A DNA stretch of 7,900 nucleotides, from contig JAVHRB010000076.1 of the NCBI GenBank assembly GCA_036171455.1, positions 1 through 7,900 of the forward strand. The letters run 5' to 3'. Position numbers and translations under genes: made by a program. Below, in pieces: positions 7,678-7,900 of the stretch; positions within the stretch are counted from its first letter, which is position 1; every line of letters starts with the position of its first letter. The DNA is from CAIVSN01 sp036171455. GTDB taxonomy: Bacteria; Patescibacteriota; Gracilibacteria; BD1-5; UBA2023. Below the pieces are notes generated by a model. The model did no database searches. It was given only the letters and a program-made list of their open reading frames with translations, and was not told the origin of the DNA.

Positions 7678-7900
7678 ATAACCCCTTATATACGTCTCAA
7701 CGTTTATCTATCTTGATTATTTGGATAGTATCTCATTTGGAGAAAAGTATACGATATTTGGAAGTCTTTAATCGAAAAACACTAATTTTCCCCTGTAATG
7801 GCTTAATATCGTATCCTGAAATATTGCCAGTCAGCAAATCATCCACGAATCAATCACCCCGCAGCAAGCTGACGGGGTATGACCTAGATCCTACAATCCG
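7676..7900 (-). CDS. RelE/ParE-type toxin, C-terminal part (5' end outside window)
   Basis: The frame is open from the right edge to TAA at 7676-7678; 74 residues are visible and the start lies beyond 7900. The end reads like the last strands of a RelE/ParE fold: DIKPLQGKISVFRLKTSKYR, then ILF, a turn, IQIIKIDKR and DVYK. This follows the family pattern LxG....(Y/F)RxRxxxYRIxF....I.I..I..R.DVY(K/R). RelE toxins cut mRNA at the ribosome, whereas ParE members poison gyrase; the visible part cannot separate them. Three TGA codons (in RGDGF, SKGDT and KRGDV) must be read as Gly for the fold to be complete. An antitoxin gene, if present, would be to the right outside the window. The gene ends inside a strong terminator. 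Confidence 0.75.

Noticed and set aside
7856..7878. Hairpin ACCCCG...CGGGGT, which looked like a terminator or mobile-element end.
   Set aside because: It lies inside the RelE-like coding frame (around YPVSLLRGD), lacks a U-tract, and no second copy is in the window.
1..7900. CRISPR arrays, tRNA or rRNA genes, insertion-sequence transposases.
   Set aside because: No regularly spaced repeats, cloverleaf or rRNA core sequences, and no transposase motifs were found on reading both strands.

Overview
Organism: the window reads cleanly only if UGA is decoded as an amino acid, most likely glycine (translation table 25). Seven genes on both strands are cut by about 26 in-frame TGA codons, yet each continues in the same frame across them to a TAA or TAG. 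Several TGAs fall at glycines expected in the protein family, such as the FGPR and HQYLGQL motifs of the ATPase. That points to Candidate Phyla Radiation bacteria of the Absconditabacteria (SR1) or Gracilibacteria (BD1-5) group. Start codons lack obvious Shine-Dalgarno sequences. Read with the standard code, the window would look like a heap of broken ORFs.

Layout, left to right. (1) 17-631, minus: a four-helix membrane protein of unknown function. (2) 632-1036: a divergent intergenic region with candidate back-to-back promoters and an unexplained open frame that runs in phase into the next gene. (3) 1037-4248, plus: a tight three-gene run of a class III (GFTLIE) pseudopilin resembling PilW, a PilX/GspK-like pilus protein, and an RluA-family rRNA pseudouridine synthase, with gaps of 4 and 1 nt. 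(4) 4212-5225, minus: a secreted protein whose 3' end overlaps the pseudouridine synthase gene tail to tail by 37 nt. (5) 5213-7609, minus: a membrane-anchored VirD4/TraD/HerA-like ATPase, overlapping the secreted-protein gene by 13 nt. (6) 7643-7677: a rho-independent terminator. (7) 7676-7900, minus: the C-terminal part of a RelE/ParE-type toxin that runs off the right edge.

How they fit: the plus-strand run looks like a minor-pilin initiation set (PilW-like plus PilX-like, as in type IV pilus operons) with a translation gene carried in the same transcript. The minus-strand pair looks like a DNA- or substrate-handling membrane ATPase co-translated with an exported partner. Pili and VirD4-like ATPases suit an episymbiont that attaches to and exchanges material with a host or the environment, but this is inference. 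The strongest unusual points are the recoding itself, TGA codons at what look like former stop positions next to gene junctions, and a promoter that overlaps the toxin terminator and would give a leaderless ATPase mRNA.
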